Part shown: positions 14,002-21,391 of the stretch, piece after piece
Position numbering within the stretch: the stretch's first letter is position 1
Layout of the letters: each line of letters opens with the position of its first letter
DNA from: Clostridiales bacterium UBA4644
GTDB lineage: Bacteria > Bacillota > Clostridia > Oscillospirales > Butyricicoccaceae
Direction of reading: 5' to 3'
Length of the DNA stretch: 25,669 nucleotides
NCBI GenBank assembly: GCA_002405755.1
Contig: DHMK01000010.1
Span: 1 to 25,669, forward strand
Notes under the pieces: generated by a model
Told to the model about the DNA's origin: nothing
The model's input: the letters and a program-made list of their open reading frames with translations, nothing else
Database searches by the model: none
Made by a program: the position numbers and the translations under genes

Positions 14002-15251
14002 TCAGAGCTGCGGCTTTGCAGGCCGGCGGCCCCGCAGGATCAGGGCCAGCGCCGTTACCAGAACGGCGGGCAGAATGTAGATCAGCGGGCTGGTGGAGGC
14101 GTCGTTCAGGGCCACCAGATCTACCTCCTTGACGGAGGAAAGCCCCTCCGGCAGCTCCAGACCGCTGTCCAGCATCAGCTTGCCCACCACGTCGCCCTTT
14201 TTCACCCGATAGCCCAGCGAAAGGCTCAGCTGGAGCTCCAGCGTCTCGGGGAAAAGCGAGCCGATGGGCTGGGCCACGCCCAGCTGCACATTGCTCTTCA
14301 GGCTGCCTTTGGTGGCGGCGCTGGCGATGGGGAAGCCCGGCGTATCGCTGGTGGGGTAAAACTGCAGGGCGTAATCCATCAGCGTGATGGTGTCCAGAAA
14401 ATGTCCGGAGAGGGAGCGGTCGCCCCGGGGCACATCGTGGCAGTGCATGACCACGCTGTAAAAGCCCCGGCCGTCCTTTTCCACGCAGCAGGCCAGGTTG
14501 CTGCCGGCTGCCTGGATATAGCCCGCCTTGATGCCCACCACATTTTCAGTGAAATCCGTCATATAGGCGCTTTCCGACCGGGGATCCATCACCCGATTGG
14601 TGGTGCGGTAGCGCCGGGGCGTCGTCCGCATATTGGAGATGGGCAGCGAACCGGAGGCGGAACCGACGATCTCCCGGAACAGGGGGAAGCCCATGGCATA
14701 GCGGCAGAGGGTGATCATATCCCGGCAGGTGATGCGGCTCTGCTCGGAAAGCCCGTGGGGATCCTCGTAATGGGTCTTTTCCATGCCCAGGGCGGCGGCC
14801 TTCTCGTTCATCATGGTGATGAAATCGGGGATATTGCCCGCCACATAGCAGGCCAGCGTGGTGGCGGCCTCGTTGCCGGAGGTGATCAGCAGGTAGTTCA
14901 TCAGCTCCCGCACGGTGATCTCCTCCCCGGCCAGCAGATGGACCTGATCCATCCAGTAGCAGTATTGAGTGGAGACGGTCTCCTCCGGCACCACCATAGT
15001 GCCGGAAAGCTCCGGGTCATATTCCAGCACCAGCACGGCGGTCATCACCTTGGTCATGCTGGCAGGAGCGTTTTCAGATCGATGCTTTTGGCGTAGAGAA
15101 TAGTGTCGGTGGTCTCCTCATAGACCATGGCCATAACGGCGTTGGTGATCTCCGGCGCATCCGGCAAAACGGGGGCGCTCTCCGCCGCACAGAAAAGGCT
15201 GCCGCACAGCAGCAGGACGCACAGCAGAAGAGCGACAAAGCGCTTTTTCAT
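14002..15251 (-). pseudogene. D-alanyl-D-alanine carboxypeptidase (DacF/PBP5-like), frameshifted
   Basis: A low-molecular-weight penicillin-binding protein that would trim the terminal D-Ala of peptidoglycan stem peptides. The first frame (15251 to 15054, 65 codons) gives a signal peptide (MKKRFVALLLCVLLLCG) and the start of the domain; the second (from 15057) gives TKVMTAVLVLE, the SGN motif (LITSGNEAATTL), the KTG region altered to KAG (GIKAGYIQAAGS), a C-terminal beta domain and a membrane anchor (residues 325-342 of that frame). The join falls at CTCCTGCC (15068-15061). One extra C would read TLPASMTKV, restoring the catalytic Ser of the SxxK motif. As it stands the second frame starts at ATG after the Ser codon, in a 4-base ATGA overlap. 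It is a single-base deletion or an assembly error; a reinitiated product would lack the nucleophile. GAGGA precedes the ATG at 15251. Confidence 0.85.
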
Positions 15252-15280
15252 AAGAATATCCTCACAGTCTCTCTTTTAGA

Positions 15281-16849
15281 TCACATCAGGGGCGCCAGCA
15301 CCTTGGCCAGCATTCCCAGCAGCCGCCAGAGCAGGCCAGGGTGGGCGGCCTCCTGCCGGGTGACGCGCCGGGACTGGGCCAGCGTGGCCTGAAAATCCGC
15401 CTCCAGCTGCGTGACGCAGGGCCCGCCGCACAGATAAGCGCCGCACTCAAAGTGGTGATACAGGCTGCGGTAGTCCAGGTTGATCGTTCCTACCGTGCCC
15501 CGCAGGCCGTCGCTGACGAAGACCTTGGCGTGGAGAAAGCCGGGGGTGTATTCATAGATCCGGACGCCGGCCTCCATTAGCGGGAGAAAATGCGTCTTGG
15601 CCAGCGCAAAGGGGATCTTTTTGTCCGGGATATGGGGAAGGATCAGCGTTACATCCACGCCCCGGCGGGCGGTAAAGCGCAGAGCGGCCTCCAGCTCGCT
15701 GTCCAGGATCAGGTAGGGCGTCATGATGTGAACATAGTCCCGGGCCTGGTCCAGAATGTGCGTATAGACCCATTCGCCCACCGGCTCGCCATCCAGCGGA
15801 TGGTCGCCGTAGGGGATCACGTAGCCGCCGTCGCCCTCCGGCAGCGCCGCAGGCATCTCCAGCCACGGCCCGAAGGAAAAGTCCCGCCGGTCCATCTGCC
15901 ACATCTGCAGAAACAGCAGGGTGAAGGTCCGGGCGGCGTCTCCCTCCAGACGGACGGCGGTGTCCTTCCAGTGACCGAAGGGATGGGCGGCGTTGATGTA
16001 TTCGTCCGCCAGATTGATGCCGCCGGTATAGGCCACGCGGCCGTCGATGACGGTGATCTTCCGGTGGTCCCGATAATTATAGTGGGTGGAAAGAAAGGGC
16101 TTGATGGGCGCAAACACCCGGCACTGGAGGCCCAGGTCCTTCAGGTGGTTGCAGTAATTCCGGGAGACCTTGAAAAACTCGCAGGTGCCGTCGTAAAGAA
16201 ACCGCACATCCACGCCCTCGTCCACCTTCCGGGTCAAAACATCCAGGATCCGGCTCCACATGATCCCTTCTTCAATAATAAAGTATTCCAGAAAGATAGA
16301 GCGCTTTGCCTGCTCCAGATCCTGCAGAAAGGCGGCGAAAAAGGCCTCGCCGGAGGGATAATAGGTGGAGCGGGTGCGGCTGTAGACCGGAAAGCCGCCG
16401 GCGGAGGCGAGATAATGGATCAGGCCGGCCTCCTCCGGATGCTGCCGGCAGAGGGCCTCCTCCGCGCCGGTGGAGGGAAGGACGTCCTGGGAAAGCTCCG
16501 TGATCTGCGCCAGCCTGCGGCGCAGGGCCCGGTGGCCGACGTCCAGCTGGGTATAGGCATAAAAGGCGGCGGCAGGCAGCGGCGCCACCAGCAGAAAGAC
16601 CAGCCAGGTGATGGTATAGGTGGGCTCCGCGTGACGGTTCACCAGATAAACGGCCATCACCGCCGTCAGCAGCGTGACGATGCCGTAATAATGGGCGGCA
16701 TAGCGAGCAAAGCGCATATAGAGACCCACCAGCAGGCCGGCCTGCAGCAGCACCAGCAGCAGGATCACGCCCATCCGGCTGAACACCAGATGCAGAAGCC
16801 CCCGCTTGCTCTTGCACAGAAGGGGGGAGGCGGAGGATTTGGAAGACAT
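15281..16849 (-). CDS. cls: Cardiolipin synthase (phospholipase D family)
   Basis: The 522-residue membrane enzyme joins two phosphatidylglycerol molecules into cardiolipin. Three hydrophobic segments occupy about residues 25-110, then two phospholipase D domains. Both HKD motifs are intact: HRKITVIDG with flanking GGINLADEY, and HAKVFVSDG with flanking GTINLDYRSLYHHFE. EYFIIEEGIMW before the first motif is also typical. The open frame continues to 17122, but ATG at 16849 has AAAGGAG just upstream and starts before the first membrane segment. It is the middle gene of a three-gene operon: 19 bases after the SLOG protein gene and 29 bases before the carboxypeptidase gene. Confidence 0.96.
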   Translation of the reverse strand: MSSKSSASPLLCKSKRGLLHLVFSRMGVILLLVLLQAGLLVGLYMRFARYAAHYYGIVTLLTAVMAVYLVNRHAEPTYTITWLVFLLVAPLPAAAFYAYTQLDVGHRALRRRLAQITELSQDVLPSTGAEEALCRQHPEEAGLIHYLASAGGFPVYSRTRSTYYPSGEAFFAAFLQDLEQAKRSIFLEYFIIEEGIMWSRILDVLTRKVDEGVDVRFLYDGTCEFFKVSRNYCNHLKDLGLQCRVFAPIKPFLSTHYNYRDHRKITVIDGRVAYTGGINLADEYINAAHPFGHWKDTAVRLEGDAARTFTLLFLQMWQMDRRDFSFGPWLEMPAALPEGDGGYVIPYGDHPLDGEPVGEWVYTHILDQARDYVHIMTPYLILDSELEAALRFTARRGVDVTLILPHIPDKKIPFALAKTHFLPLMEAGVRIYEYTPGFLHAKVFVSDGLRGTVGTINLDYRSLYHHFECGAYLCGGPCVTQLEADFQATLAQSRRVTRQEAAHPGLLWRLLGMLAKVLAPLM

Positions 16850-16868
16850 AAGGCTCCTTTCCGGCGGC

Positions 16869-17357
16869 TCAGAGAAGCTCCGCCAGGTTGATGATGGGGA
16901 TATCCCGCAGAGCGGCATGCCGGACGGTATAGGCCGTGCCGCCGGTGGAGCGGGTGAGATAACAGATGCAGCCATCGGCAGATTCCGCCAGCACCCGGTC
17001 CCGGGTGAGGAAGCAGCCGGTGTAATAGTGTCCGGCGGTGTAGCGCACAAGATCGGCCCGGGCCAGAAGCGCCTCATAGCGAAGCCGGTCCCGGTGCGGA
17101 TAGCGGGCCGCCTGGGCCTCATAGGGCAGGATCATCCAGAGCCGCAGCCGGGGATCCTCCGCCTTCAGATCCAAAACGGTCTCCGCCGCCAGCAGGTCAA
17201 AGCCCATGGCGCCGCCGCTGAGAAAATCGGTATAGCCCTCCTCGGCTGCCAGCAGCAGCTGCCGCCGCAGAAGCTCCCGCAGGGGGCTCGGGTCTGCCGG
17301 GAGCGTCCGGTGCCCGGTGAAAATACAGAGCTTGCCCAGAAAGCGCCCTCCTCTCAC
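16869..17357 (-). CDS. SLOG family protein (DUF1273/YpsA-like)
   Basis: The protein (about 156-162 residues) matches YpsA/DUF1273 of the SLOG Rossmann-like superfamily: KLCIFTGHR at the start, FLSGGAMGFDLLAAETV in the middle (nucleotide-sugar or NAD-like binding loop), LWMILPYEAQA, and SADGCICYLTRSTGGTAYTV near the end. SLOG proteins may bind nucleotide-derived ligands; YpsA affects cell division and stress in Firmicutes, but the mechanism is unknown. The start is odd: no ATG exists. GTG at 17357 lies only about seven bases from the expected transcription start, while a perfect AGGAGG points to a CTG at 17339 at ideal spacing. Either the gene uses a rare CTG start or a leaderless GTG. First gene of the cls operon. 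Confidence 0.9.
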   Translation of the reverse strand: MRGGRFLGKLCIFTGHRTLPADPSPLRELLRRQLLLAAEEGYTDFLSGGAMGFDLLAAETVLDLKAEDPRLRLWMILPYEAQAARYPHRDRLRYEALLARADLVRYTAGHYYTGCFLTRDRVLAESADGCICYLTRSTGGTAYTVRHAALRDIPIINLAELL

Positions 17358-17370
17358 GGATGATAAGGCG

Positions 17371-17399
17371 ATTATAGCATATTTTTTCCGGCGCTTCAA
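17371..17399 (-). promoter_or_regulatory. Sigma-A promoter of the SLOG-cls-carboxypeptidase operon
   Basis: On the minus strand TTGAAG (17394-17399), 17-base spacer, perfect TATAAT (17371-17376). It diverges from the rpmH promoter, 53 bases away. Confidence 0.82.
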
Positions 17400-17452
17400 C
17401 GGCTGCGGCCGCAAGAAAATAAAAAGAAAACCGGAAGAAGCGGCGAAAAGGG

Positions 17453-17482
17453 TTGACAGCGGCCTGCAAAATCCATTATAAT
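17453..17482 (+). promoter_or_regulatory. Sigma-A promoter of the rpmH operon
   Basis: Perfect TTGACA (17453-17458) and perfect TATAAT (17477-17482) with an 18-base spacer. Confidence 0.88.
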
Positions 17483-17491
17483 ACATGGTGC

Positions 17492-17547
17492 GTTATCGTC
17501 ACCGGCATGCGCTTGAAGGGGTTCGAGCCTGTGCCGGTGTCAATAAC
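17492..17547 (+). ncRNA. Long hairpin at the 5' end of the rpmH mRNA
   Basis: Three stacked helices: GTTAT/ATAAC (17492-17496 with 17543-17547), CACCGGCA/TGCCGGTG (17500-17507 with 17532-17539) and GCTTGAA/TTCGAGC (17511-17517 with 17522-17528, one G-U) capped by GGGG. It begins only a few bases after the expected transcription start and ends 24 bases before the rpmH ATG. No T-run follows. It may stabilise the mRNA or act as an L34 or other regulatory target; I do not recognise it as a known leader class. Confidence 0.6.
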
Positions 17548-17571
17548 AGCTTGAATCAGGAGGTGTGGAAC

Positions 17572-17706
17572 ATGCTTCGTACCTATCAGCCCAAAAAGCG
17601 TCAGCGCCAGAAGGAGCACGGCTTCATGAAGCGCATGAGAACCCGCAATGGCCGCAAGGTTCTGGCTCGCCGTCGTGCGAAAGGCAGAGCGCGTCTGTCT
17701 GCTTAA
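17572..17706 (+). CDS. rpmH: 50S ribosomal protein L34
   Basis: The 44-residue, very basic protein matches L34 throughout (LRTYQPKKRQRQKEHGFMKR, then MRTRNGRKVLARRRAKGR, ending LSA). ATG at 17572 follows AGGAGGTG. The same frame is open back to an ATG at 17485, but that ATG lies before the likely transcription start and codes for unrelated sequence. It heads the rpmH-rnpA-yidD-yidC-jag group found in most bacteria. Confidence 0.98.
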   Translation: MLRTYQPKKRQRQKEHGFMKRMRTRNGRKVLARRRAKGRARLSA

Positions 17707-17726
17707 GCTTTTCCAGCATACAGGAA

Positions 17727-17757
17727 TTAAGACCGCAGAGCCTGCGGTCTTAAATTT
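17727..17757 (+). terminator. Attenuator-type terminator between rpmH and rnpA
   Basis: A perfect 12-bp stem TTAAGACCGCAG / CTGCGGTCTTAA with an AGC loop is followed by only a weak T-run (ATTTTAA). It probably ends most transcripts after rpmH, letting L34 be made in excess over RNase P protein, while some read through to rnpA. Confidence 0.65.
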
Positions 17758-17788
17758 TAACACACTGTGGATATCGGGGAAAGCAACC

Positions 17789-18142
17789 ATGAAAAAGACC
17801 CTTCCCATCAAGGAAAACCATGTGTTCCGCGGCCTTTATGCCAGAGGAAGATCGGCGGCGCGGAAGGGCATGGTGCTCTATGTGCGAAGGCACAGGAGCC
17901 CGGCGGTGAACCAACTGGGGATCACCGTTTCTGTAAAATTGGGCTGCGCCGTGGTGCGAAACAGGATCCGGCGCAGGCTCCGGGAGGTCTATCGGCTCAA
18001 CGAGACTCGCCTGAAGGGCGGATTTGACATCGTCATCGTGGGCCGGCGGGCCGCGGAGGAGATGCCCTTTGATCAGCTCCAGAACGATTTTCTGCGGCTC
18101 TGCAAGCAGCTCGGTCTGCTGGAGGGGCAGGAGGATGCGTAA
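17789..18142 (+). CDS. rnpA: Ribonuclease P protein component
   Basis: The 117-residue protein assists the RNase P RNA in removing 5' leaders of tRNA precursors. The start KKTLPIKENHVFRGLYARGR and the central basic signature NRIRRRLREVYR (the RNR motif) are diagnostic. Length is normal. ATG at 17789 follows GGGGAAAG. The frame is open further upstream to 17648, within rpmH in another frame, which is not protein-like. It overlaps yidD by eight bases. Confidence 0.97.
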   Translation: MKKTLPIKENHVFRGLYARGRSAARKGMVLYVRRHRSPAVNQLGITVSVKLGCAVVRNRIRRRLREVYRLNETRLKGGFDIVIVGRRAAEEMPFDQLQNDFLRLCKQLGLLEGQEDA

Positions 18143-18392
18143 GCTGCTGATCTGGTGTATCCGGTTTTATCAGAAGAACCTATCGGCCCGAAAGGGCGGC
18201 CCCACCTGCAGATTCCACCCCACCTGTTCGGAATATGCACTGGAGGCCATTCAGCGCCATGGCGCCCTTTGCGGCGGTGCGCTGGCTCTCTGGCGGATCC
18301 TGCGGTGCAATCCGCTCTGCAGGGGCGGGTTTGACCCGGTGCCGGAGAAGCTTTCACTTTTTCACAAAAACAAAAAGGAGAACGGTACATGA
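18135..18392 (+). CDS. yidD: Membrane protein insertion efficiency factor YidD
   Basis: The 85-residue protein matches the YidD family: LLIWCIRFYQKNLSARKG, then the Cys-containing CRFHPTCSEYALEAIQRHG and the closing RCNPLCRGGFDPVP. YidD is a small membrane-peripheral protein linked to YidC-dependent insertion. ATG at 18135 sits inside the end of rnpA, with GGAGG nine bases upstream; its TGA overlaps the yidC ATG (ATGA). Confidence 0.96.
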   Translation: MRKLLIWCIRFYQKNLSARKGGPTCRFHPTCSEYALEAIQRHGALCGGALALWRILRCNPLCRGGFDPVPEKLSLFHKNKKENGT

Positions 18393-19225
18393 ATTTTCTC
18401 TATACGATCTTCTCCACTCCCTTCGGCTATGTGATGCGGCTGATCTACCAGTTCGTGGGCAGCTATGGCTGGTCGATCTTCCTGTTCGCGCTGCTGGTGA
18501 AGATCCTGATGCTGCCGCTGGGCTTCAAGCAGAAGCGCTCCATGATGGAGGTCCAGCGGATCCAGCCCAAGGTGGAAAAGATCCAGAAGACCTATGCCCG
18601 GGATCAGCGGAGGATGCAGGAGGAGCTGCAGAACCTCTACGATCAGGAGGGCGTCTCGCCTATGGCGGGCTGCGGCACCTCGCTGATCATTCTGCCGGTC
18701 ATGTTCGGTCTGTATGGCGTTATCCTGCAGCCGCTGACCTATTTTATGCAGCTGACGTCGGCGCAGATCAGTGAGATCGCCACCCGACTGGGCGTGGAGA
18801 TGACCGGCGGCTATGCCCAGATCAATCTGGCCCATCAGATCTATCTCAATTTCGACAAGGTGGCGGATGTTTCCGCAAAGCTGATGCCTGTCAGCTTCAC
18901 CTTCGGCCCCATCAATCTGGCGGAATCCGCCAATTTCAAGCAGTTCTCCGTGCAGTGGATCATCCCCATCCTGGCGGCGCTGTCGTCTCTGGGCCTTTCC
19001 TGGCTGACGCAGAAGCTCTCTTCGCAGAACGCCAATCCCCAGGCGCAGGCCAGCAACCGGATGATGATGTTTATGATGCCCCTGATGTCCCTGTGGTTCT
19101 GCTTTGCCCTGCCTGCGGGCCTGGGCGTTTACTGGATCTCCAACAATGTGCTTTCTGCGGCTCAGGAGTATTTCCTCACCAAGTGGATGAGGAAAAAGCT
19201 CAAGAGCACCAGCGAGCAAGAATAA
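18389..19225 (+). CDS. yidC: Membrane protein insertase YidC/OxaA/SpoIIIJ
   Basis: The 278-residue protein inserts membrane proteins with or without SecYEG. It has the five-segment core of the Gram-positive type without the large periplasmic domain: a first segment near GWSIFLFALLVKILMLPLGF, the cytoplasmic hairpin EVQRIQPKVEKIQKTYARDQ, then CGTSLIILPVMFGLYGVI, QWIIPILAALSSLGLSWL and MMPLMSLWFCFALPAGLGVY, ending in a basic tail. Unlike many Firmicute YidC proteins it lacks an obvious lipobox signal peptide. ATG at 18389 follows AAGGAG at nine bases and overlaps the stop of yidD. In spore formers this family includes SpoIIIJ, needed for forespore development. Confidence 0.97.
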   Translation: MNFLYTIFSTPFGYVMRLIYQFVGSYGWSIFLFALLVKILMLPLGFKQKRSMMEVQRIQPKVEKIQKTYARDQRRMQEELQNLYDQEGVSPMAGCGTSLIILPVMFGLYGVILQPLTYFMQLTSAQISEIATRLGVEMTGGYAQINLAHQIYLNFDKVADVSAKLMPVSFTFGPINLAESANFKQFSVQWIIPILAALSSLGLSWLTQKLSSQNANPQAQASNRMMMFMMPLMSLWFCFALPAGLGVYWISNNVLSAAQEYFLTKWMRKKLKSTSEQE

Positions 19226-19246
19226 AGAGAGGGCGGGAAACAGTTC

Positions 19247-19999
19247 ATGAAGTATATTGAAACAAAAGGCGATACGCTGGACGCCGCCATCGAGAGCGCG
19301 CTGCAGCAGCTGGGCATGACCCGGGATCAGGTGTCCGTAGAGGTCCTGCAGAAGCCCAAGGCGGGCTTTTTGGGCATCGGCAAGGAGCCGGCCATCGTGC
19401 GGGTCTCCTATGAGGTCAGCCCGGCGGGCCGTGCCGTGGAGTTTTTGGAGGGCCTGCTGGTCCGCTTCGGCACGCCGGCCAGTATCGAGACGGAGGAGGA
19501 TCCCGCGGAACGGACCATCCGTCTGAATCTGGTGGGCGAAAATATGAACGCCGTCATCGGTCACCATGGCGACACGCTGGACGCCATTCAGTATCTGACC
19601 AACATCGTTACCAATTCTAAAGAGGAGCCGCGGTGGCGGGTCACGGTGGATACCGAGAATTACCGCGCCAAGCGGGAGGAGAGCCTGGTGGCGCTGGCCA
19701 ACAAGACCGCCCAGAAGGCGCTGAAATACCGCAAGCCCGTGGCGCTGGAGCCCATGAATCCCCATGAGCGCCGGATCATCCACGCGACGCTGCAGGAGGT
19801 GGCGGGCGTCACCACCTATTCCGTGGGCACCGAGCCCAACCGGAAGGTCATCGTGGCGCCGGAGGGCATGGCCCCCGCGCAGGATGCCCGCGGCCAGGGC
19901 GGCAAAAAGCCCGGCCCCCGCCGCCATCGCAACGGAAAGGGCGGCAGAAAGCCCGCGCCGCGGCCGCAGAACGCAGAGCCCCGGCAGGAGAACGAATAA
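19247..19999 (+). CDS. jag: RNA-binding protein Jag (KhpB/EloR)
   Basis: The 250-residue protein has an N-terminal Jag domain (residues about 1-52, ending KAGFLGIGKEPAIVRV), a KH-like domain with GENMNAVIGHHGDTLDAIQYL (about 98-118), an R3H domain (NPHERRIIHATLQEVAGVTT) and a Lys/Arg/Pro-rich disordered tail. KhpB/EloR binds RNA and influences cell elongation in Firmicutes. It follows yidC by 21 bases and is the last gene before a strong terminator; the start ATG has a GAGGGCGGG region upstream. Confidence 0.95.
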   Translation: MKYIETKGDTLDAAIESALQQLGMTRDQVSVEVLQKPKAGFLGIGKEPAIVRVSYEVSPAGRAVEFLEGLLVRFGTPASIETEEDPAERTIRLNLVGENMNAVIGHHGDTLDAIQYLTNIVTNSKEEPRWRVTVDTENYRAKREESLVALANKTAQKALKYRKPVALEPMNPHERRIIHATLQEVAGVTTYSVGTEPNRKVIVAPEGMAPAQDARGQGGKKPGPRRHRNGKGGRKPAPRPQNAEPRQENE

Positions 20000-20019
20000 A
20001 GCATTTTTCAACAGCCTCA

Positions 20020-20045
20020 AGCGGCCCGGTTCGGGCCGCTTTTTT
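20020..20045 (+). terminator. Intrinsic terminator of the rpmH-jag operon
   Basis: Stem GCGGCCC / GGGCCGC with GGTTC loop, extended by one A-T pair, followed by TTTTTT. Confidence 0.92.
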
Positions 20046-20113
20046 GCGCAAAGGCGCGCTGAAGCACCGGGAGAAGCATACTTTTGCGGAGCATCAAAAT
20101 ACAATGGCAAAGT

Positions 20114-20178
20114 TTTGTCAAAGATATTTTCTGACAATCAGAATTTTGCTTGAAATTTTTCGGGGATTCAGATATAAT
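20114..20178 (+). promoter_or_regulatory. Promoter and possible operators of the Lrp-type gene
   Basis: TTGAAA (20150-20155), 17-base spacer, TATAAT (20173-20178). Just upstream, TTCTGA-CAA-TCAGAA (20129-20143) is a 15-bp palindrome, the usual length of an Lrp/AsnC site. A TTTGTCAAAG (20114-20123), similar to the extended Spo0A box, lies beyond it. Confidence 0.7.
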
Positions 20179-20210
20179 CAAAATACACATGCTGTAATGG
20201 AGGGCGCGCT

Positions 20211-20669
20211 ATGGATGAGATCGATGTTAAGATCCTGAAATGTCTCCGCAATAATGCCCGGGAAAACGCCAGCGTCATCAGCGATAAGGTCAATATGTCG
20301 GTTTCCGCCGTGATCGAGCGGATCCGCAAGCTGGAGGCCTCCGGCCTGATCGTGAAGCACACCACCATCCTGAGCTCGTCCAAGGCGGGCAAGGATGTGA
20401 ACGCCTTTCTTTCCGTCAGTCTGGAGCATCCGAAATATAACGAGCGGTTCCATGCCTTTGTCAAGGAGAACCGGGAAATTCTGGAGTGTCATTACATCAC
20501 CGGCGACTTTGATTTCATGCTGCGCGTTGTGACAGACAACACCCAGAGCCTGGAGCATCTGCTCAACGCGGTGAAGGCTCTGCCCGGCGTTTCCAACACC
20601 AGGACCATCCTGATCCTTTCCACCGTGAAGGAAGAGCATTCTGTGGATCCGGATGAGCTGTTGCGATAG
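20211..20669 (+). CDS. Lrp/AsnC family transcriptional regulator
   Basis: A 152-residue regulator with an N-terminal winged helix-turn-helix (residues about 1-60: MDEIDVKILKCLRNNAREN, recognition helix MSVSAVIERIRKLEASGLI) and a C-terminal RAM ligand-binding domain (HYITGDFDFMLRVVTDNTQS, then GVSNTRTILILSTVKE). Members form octamers or dimers and sense amino acids. Start ATG at 20211 has GGAGGG at seven bases. The gene stands alone with its own promoter and an adjacent palindrome, which is consistent with self-regulation, as is common in this family. Targets beyond itself cannot be inferred. Confidence 0.95.
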   Translation: MDEIDVKILKCLRNNARENASVISDKVNMSVSAVIERIRKLEASGLIVKHTTILSSSKAGKDVNAFLSVSLEHPKYNERFHAFVKENREILECHYITGDFDFMLRVVTDNTQSLEHLLNAVKALPGVSNTRTILILSTVKEEHSVDPDELLR

Positions 20670-20720
20670 GGCAAATTTCACAGAATGTCAGGGCAATTTT
20701 AACAAAAACATTGTTTTTGC

Positions 20721-20750
20721 TTGACAATACCTGCACGAAAGAGATATACT
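20721..20750 (+). promoter_or_regulatory. Promoter of the SigH-like factor
   Basis: TTGACA (20721-20726), 18-base spacer, TATACT (20745-20750). A CAAAAAC-ATT-GTTTTTG inverted repeat (20703-20719) abuts the -35 and could be a regulator site. Confidence 0.75.
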
Positions 20751-20793
20751 GCCCTTGTAGCAGAAAATCAGTGCTGACCGGAAAGGAGAGACC

Positions 20794-21336
20794 GTGGCCA
20801 TTTTGCCGGAAAAAAACGCGATGCGGGAGGAAGAAGCCTTCGCTGCGGAGTATTCCCGTCTGGTCTCCCGTCTGGTGCGGCCTTATTTTCTGCAGGGCGG
20901 CGATCAGGACGACCTGTATCAGGAGGGTATGATCGGTCTGCTGAAAGCCATCCGGAGCTATGACCCCGGGAAAAACGACCATTTCGAGGCGTATGCGGCC
21001 CTCTGCATCCGCCGTCAGCTCTACGATGCCATCCGCCGCTCCGCCAAGACCTCCCTGCGGGAGGAGGACGCGCTGCGGCAGCTGAGCCTTTCGGTGCGGG
21101 AAGCGCCCGATCCGGAGACGCAGCTTTTGGCGAACGAATCGGAAAAAGAGATCAAAGCTGCGCTGCAAGGCCTATTGTCAGATTTTGAAGGATCGGTCCT
21201 GACTCCCTACCTGGAAGGATACTCCGTCCGCGAGATCGCAGAGCGTCTCGGCTGTACAGCAAAATCCGTGGGCAACGCCATCCTGCGGATTCGGCGAAAG
21301 CTGGCGCAATATTTATCCCAAGGCGAAAACAGGTGA
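20794..21336 (+). CDS. Sigma-70 family factor, SigH-like
   Basis: The 180-residue sigma factor is closest in pattern to SigH (Spo0H): PYFLQGGDQDDLYQEGMIGL, then LKAIRSY and ALCIRRQLYDAIR form region 2, and GLLSDFEGSVLTPYLEGYSV with REIAERLGCTAKSVGNAILR, RRKLAQYL forms region 4. The linker between regions 2 and 4 is short. It is about 35-40 residues shorter than Bacillus SigH, mostly at the N-terminus, so it could be SigH itself in this lineage or a paralogue. GTG at 20794 follows AAAGGAG. A hairpin AACAGGT-GAAG-ACCTGTT (21328-21345) spans its stop codon without a T-run; the next gene, 55 bases on, may be co-transcribed. Confidence 0.9.
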   Translation: MAILPEKNAMREEEAFAAEYSRLVSRLVRPYFLQGGDQDDLYQEGMIGLLKAIRSYDPGKNDHFEAYAALCIRRQLYDAIRRSAKTSLREEDALRQLSLSVREAPDPETQLLANESEKEIKAALQGLLSDFEGSVLTPYLEGYSVREIAERLGCTAKSVGNAILRIRRKLAQYLSQGENR

Positions 21337-21391
21337 AGACCTGTTCGCATATAACACTATCACCGCAACGCGGAAAAGAGAGGTAACTACC

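Noticed and set aside
15054..15068. Programmed -1 frameshift in the carboxypeptidase gene
   Set aside because: No X XXY YYZ slippery heptamer and no reason known for frameshifting in this family; single-base deletion or assembly error is simpler.
13681..15096. Plus-strand open frame of 471 codons opposite the carboxypeptidase
   Set aside because: Antisense shadow of a recognised penicillin-binding protein; composition (GQ, HH, PA runs) is not protein-like.
17485..17571. N-terminally extended L34 starting at 17485
   Set aside because: The ATG lies before the likely transcription start, has no ribosome binding site, and the real ATG at 17572 has a perfect one.
17764..17772. DnaA-box-like TGTGGATAT near rpmH, possible oriC
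   Set aside because: A single 8/9 match with no cluster of boxes, no AT-rich unwinding region and no dnaA nearby.
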